DNA from: Planctomycetota bacterium
GTDB lineage: Bacteria; Planctomycetota; UBA1135; UBA2386
Assembly: GCA_016793305.1 (NCBI GenBank)
Contig: JAEUHU010000492.1
Coordinates: forward strand, 1 to 9,343
Direction of reading: 5' to 3'
Length of the DNA: 9,343 nt
Positions 8,132-9,343 of this stretch are shown one piece after another; the stretch's first letter is position 1, and each line of letters starts with the position of its first letter. The notes under the pieces are model-generated. The model saw nothing but the letters and a program-made list of their open reading frames with translations, was not told where the DNA came from and searched no databases. A program made the position numbers and the translations under genes.

Positions 8132-9199
8132 TCAGCTGCCCTGGGCGATCACCTTCGGCAGCTTGCCGTCGGCCAACGCCTGGCTCTCGTTCGCCGGCGT
8201 CTCGGCCAGCAGCCGCTCGACCACCTTGTCGGTGGTGACCCCGTCGGCCTCGGCCGCGAAACTGGTGATCAGGCGGTGGCGCATGACCGGCTTCGCGACC
8301 GCACGGATGTCCTCGGCGGCGACGTAGAAGCGTCCTTGCAGCAGCGCGTGCGCCTTGGCGCCGAGCACGAGGTTCTGGCTGGCGCGTGGGCCGGCACCCC
8401 ACTGCAGCCACTCCTTGATCCAGTCCGGAGCCTCGCCGGTGGTGAGGCGCGTCTGCCGCGTCAGGCGCAGCGCGTAGTCGAGCACCGCGTCGGCGATCGG
8501 CACGCGCCGGACGATGGCCTGCAGGGCGAAGATGTCGTCGGCGCTCAGCACCGGCTTGATCTCGGTGCTGCGGTCCTCGGTGGTGCGGCGCAGGATCTCG
8601 CGCTCCTCGGCGGCACTCGGGTAGTCGACCTTCACCATGAACATGAAGCGGTCGAGCTGGGCCTCCGGCAGCGGGTAGGTGCCTTCCTGTTCGATCGGGT
8701 TCTGCGTCGCGAGCACGAAGAACGGCTCGGGCAGATGCAGCGTCTCGCCGCCAGCCGTCACGCGGTGCTCTTCCATGGCTTCGAGCAGCGCGGCCTGCGT
8801 CTTGGGCGGCGTGCGATTGATCTCGTCGGCCAGGACCAGATTGGCGAAAATCGGGCCTTTGATGAAGCGGAACGAACGTTTGCCCGTGGTCTTGTCTTCC
8901 TCGATCACGTCCGTACCCACAATGTCGCTGGGCATCAGGTCGGGCGTGAACTGCACACGGTTGAACGAAAGGTCAAGAATGCGCGCGATGGTGCGCACCG
9001 TCAGCGTCTTCGCCAGCCCCGGCACGCCAACAATCAGCGCGTGCCCGCGGCAAAAGAGCGACATCAGAATCAGGTCCACCACGTCCTTCTGGCCGACGAC
9101 GACTTTGCCGATTTCGGCAAGCATTTTCTCGCGGCCCTGGCGCAGAGTCTCGATCATGGCCAGATCGCTTTGTGCGGGCGCGGACGTGGAATCGCTCAT
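8132..9199 (-). CDS. MoxR-family AAA+ ATPase
   Basis: A 355-residue ATPase of the MoxR subfamily, a normal length for the family. Motifs in order: GQKDVVD (~36-42), Walker A GVPGLAKT (58-65), FTPDLMPSDIVG (~84-95), Walker B LVLADE (121-126) followed by INRTPPKTQAALLEAMEE, sensor 1 ATQNP (164-168), EAQLDRFMF (179-187) with a likely arginine finger R184, and sensor 2 around GPRASQNL (270-277). All key ATPase residues are present. MoxR proteins use ATP to remodel or mature partner proteins, often vWA proteins encoded alongside; here three follow it. The ATG at 9199 has GGAGG 4 bases upstream. A striking oddity is that codons 1 to ~125 are about 60% GC with 4 AAA of 8 Lys codons and 5 ATT of 11 Ile codons, while the remainder is about 70% GC with 0 of 8 and 0 of 10. 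This points to a mosaic gene or a chimeric assembly, although the reading frame and protein are seamless. Confidence 0.95.
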   Translation of the reverse strand: MSDSTSAPAQSDLAMIETLRQGREKMLAEIGKVVVGQKDVVDLILMSLFCRGHALIVGVPGLAKTLTVRTIARILDLSFNRVQFTPDLMPSDIVGTDVIEEDKTTGKRSFRFIKGPIFANLVLADEINRTPPKTQAALLEAMEEHRVTAGGETLHLPEPFFVLATQNPIEQEGTYPLPEAQLDRFMFMVKVDYPSAAEEREILRRTTEDRSTEIKPVLSADDIFALQAIVRRVPIADAVLDYALRLTRQTRLTTGEAPDWIKEWLQWGAGPRASQNLVLGAKAHALLQGRFYVAAEDIRAVAKPVMRHRLITSFAAEADGVTTDKVVERLLAETPANESQALADGKLPKVIAQGS

Positions 9200-9203
9200 G
9201 CGG

Positions 9204-9208
9204 CCTCC
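9204..9208 (-). promoter_or_regulatory. Ribosome binding site of moxR
   Basis: GGAGG on the minus strand lies 4 bases before ATG at 9199. The match is strong and the spacing somewhat short. It supports this start over the next in-frame ATG (residue 15). Confidence 0.6.
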
Positions 9209-9230
9209 GGAATACGCTGGGGTGCTTTAG

Positions 9231-9260
9231 GTTCTAACCGCCGAGAGGCGAAAGGGTCAA
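9231..9260 (-). promoter_or_regulatory. Candidate sigma70-type promoter for the moxR operon
   Basis: On the minus strand, TTGACC (9260-9255) matches the -35 consensus at 5 of 6 positions. It is followed after 18 bases by TAGAAC (9236-9231), a 4 of 6 match to the -10 box. Transcription would begin near 9224, giving a leader of about 25 bases that includes GGAGG. It is the only plausible promoter I found ahead of the five genes. Consensus sites occur by chance and the organism's sigma specificity is unknown, so this is tentative. Confidence 0.4.
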
Positions 9261-9288
9261 AGGCAGATCGGCATTCCTGCCAAGTCTC

Positions 9289-9300
9289 GCGCCAAGGCGC
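9289..9300. repeat. Small GC-rich hairpin, possible dispersed intergenic repeat unit
   Basis: GCGCC-AA-GGCGC forms a 5-base-pair stem with a 2-base loop, embedded in TCTCGCGCCAAGGCGCAAAA (9285-9304). From memory this resembles the 'ctcgcgcaaaggcgcaaag' type of repeat scattered between genes in many environmental bacterial genomes. Only one unit is visible here, so repeat status cannot be shown from this window. Confidence 0.35.
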
Positions 9301-9343
9301 AAAAGAACGGCGGCGTCGAAGGCAGGAAGTGTTGTTCAGTCTT

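Larger units (their letters stand above)
9200..9343. other. Leader region upstream of moxR, no gene seen
   Basis: These 144 bases hold no convincing coding frame on either strand. Base composition is about 59% GC, below the ~70% of most of the window and similar to the 5' third of moxR. The region contains a possible promoter, a Shine-Dalgarno next to the moxR start, and a small GC-rich hairpin resembling an intergenic repeat. The gene preceding moxR, if any, lies outside the window. Confidence 0.7.

Noticed and set aside
2143..8238. Plus-strand open frame of about 2,030 codons antisense to three genes
   Set aside because: The three minus-strand genes DUF58, BatA-like and second vWA share one frame, and this plus frame is their exact codon complement. 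It stays open because GC-rich genes avoid TTA, CTA and TCA codons and the short gaps happen to lack stops. The implied protein is low-complexity, rich in Arg, Gln, Val, Ala and His, with no domain.
1..9343. tRNA, rRNA, CRISPR array, transposase or integrase, attachment sites
   Set aside because: No regularly spaced repeats, no mobile-element protein motifs and no tRNA-like cloverleaf were seen; nearly all of the window is covered by the five genes.

Overview
The window is GC-rich, roughly 70% G+C over most of its length by line counts. It carries five genes, all on the minus strand, packed head to tail like one operon. Read in transcription order from the right edge they are: a MoxR-family AAA+ ATPase (9199-8132), a soluble DUF58 protein with a von Willebrand A (vWA) fold (8061-7147), a BatA-type membrane protein with a vWA domain (7134-4810, GTG start), a second large vWA membrane protein with a glutamine-amidotransferase-like middle (4803-2410), and a secreted TPR/PQQ-type beta-propeller protein (from 2347, cut by the left window edge). 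The order MoxR, DUF58, then large BatA-like and GATase-like membrane proteins, followed by a secreted PQQ-repeat protein, together with the weak or absent ribosome binding sites at two starts, suggests a high-GC member of the Planctomycetota or a related group. This is inference; there is no rRNA or other taxonomic marker here.

Layout: 9343-9200 is a leader of about 144 bases with a candidate sigma70-type promoter and a small GC-rich hairpin resembling a dispersed intergenic repeat. The moxR-DUF58 gap is 70 bases and holds a strong hairpin plus a 10-base direct repeat. The next two junctions are 12 and 6 bases with Shine-Dalgarno sequences embedded in the end of the preceding gene, so these three genes are probably translationally coupled. 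The last junction is 62 bases with no obvious promoter or terminator.

Working model: MoxR ATPases act as chaperone-like remodelers for vWA partners that bind metal through a MIDAS site. Here one ATPase is followed by three different vWA proteins: one predicted cytosolic (DUF58) and two anchored in the membrane by two N-terminal helices and one C-terminal helix, with large extracytoplasmic portions. The secreted beta-propeller protein may be a partner on the outside. The substrate or process cannot be told from sequence.

The most notable oddity is inside moxR. The first ~125 codons (and the leader) are about 60% GC and use AAA and ATT freely, while the rest of the gene and the neighbouring DUF58 gene are about 70% GC and use neither. 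The switch falls in the highly conserved Walker B region, so the gene is either a natural recombinant or an assembly chimera. Otherwise the window looks like a recognisable MoxR/vWA operon rather than a wholly new system; very long open frames on the plus strand are codon-complement shadows of these genes.
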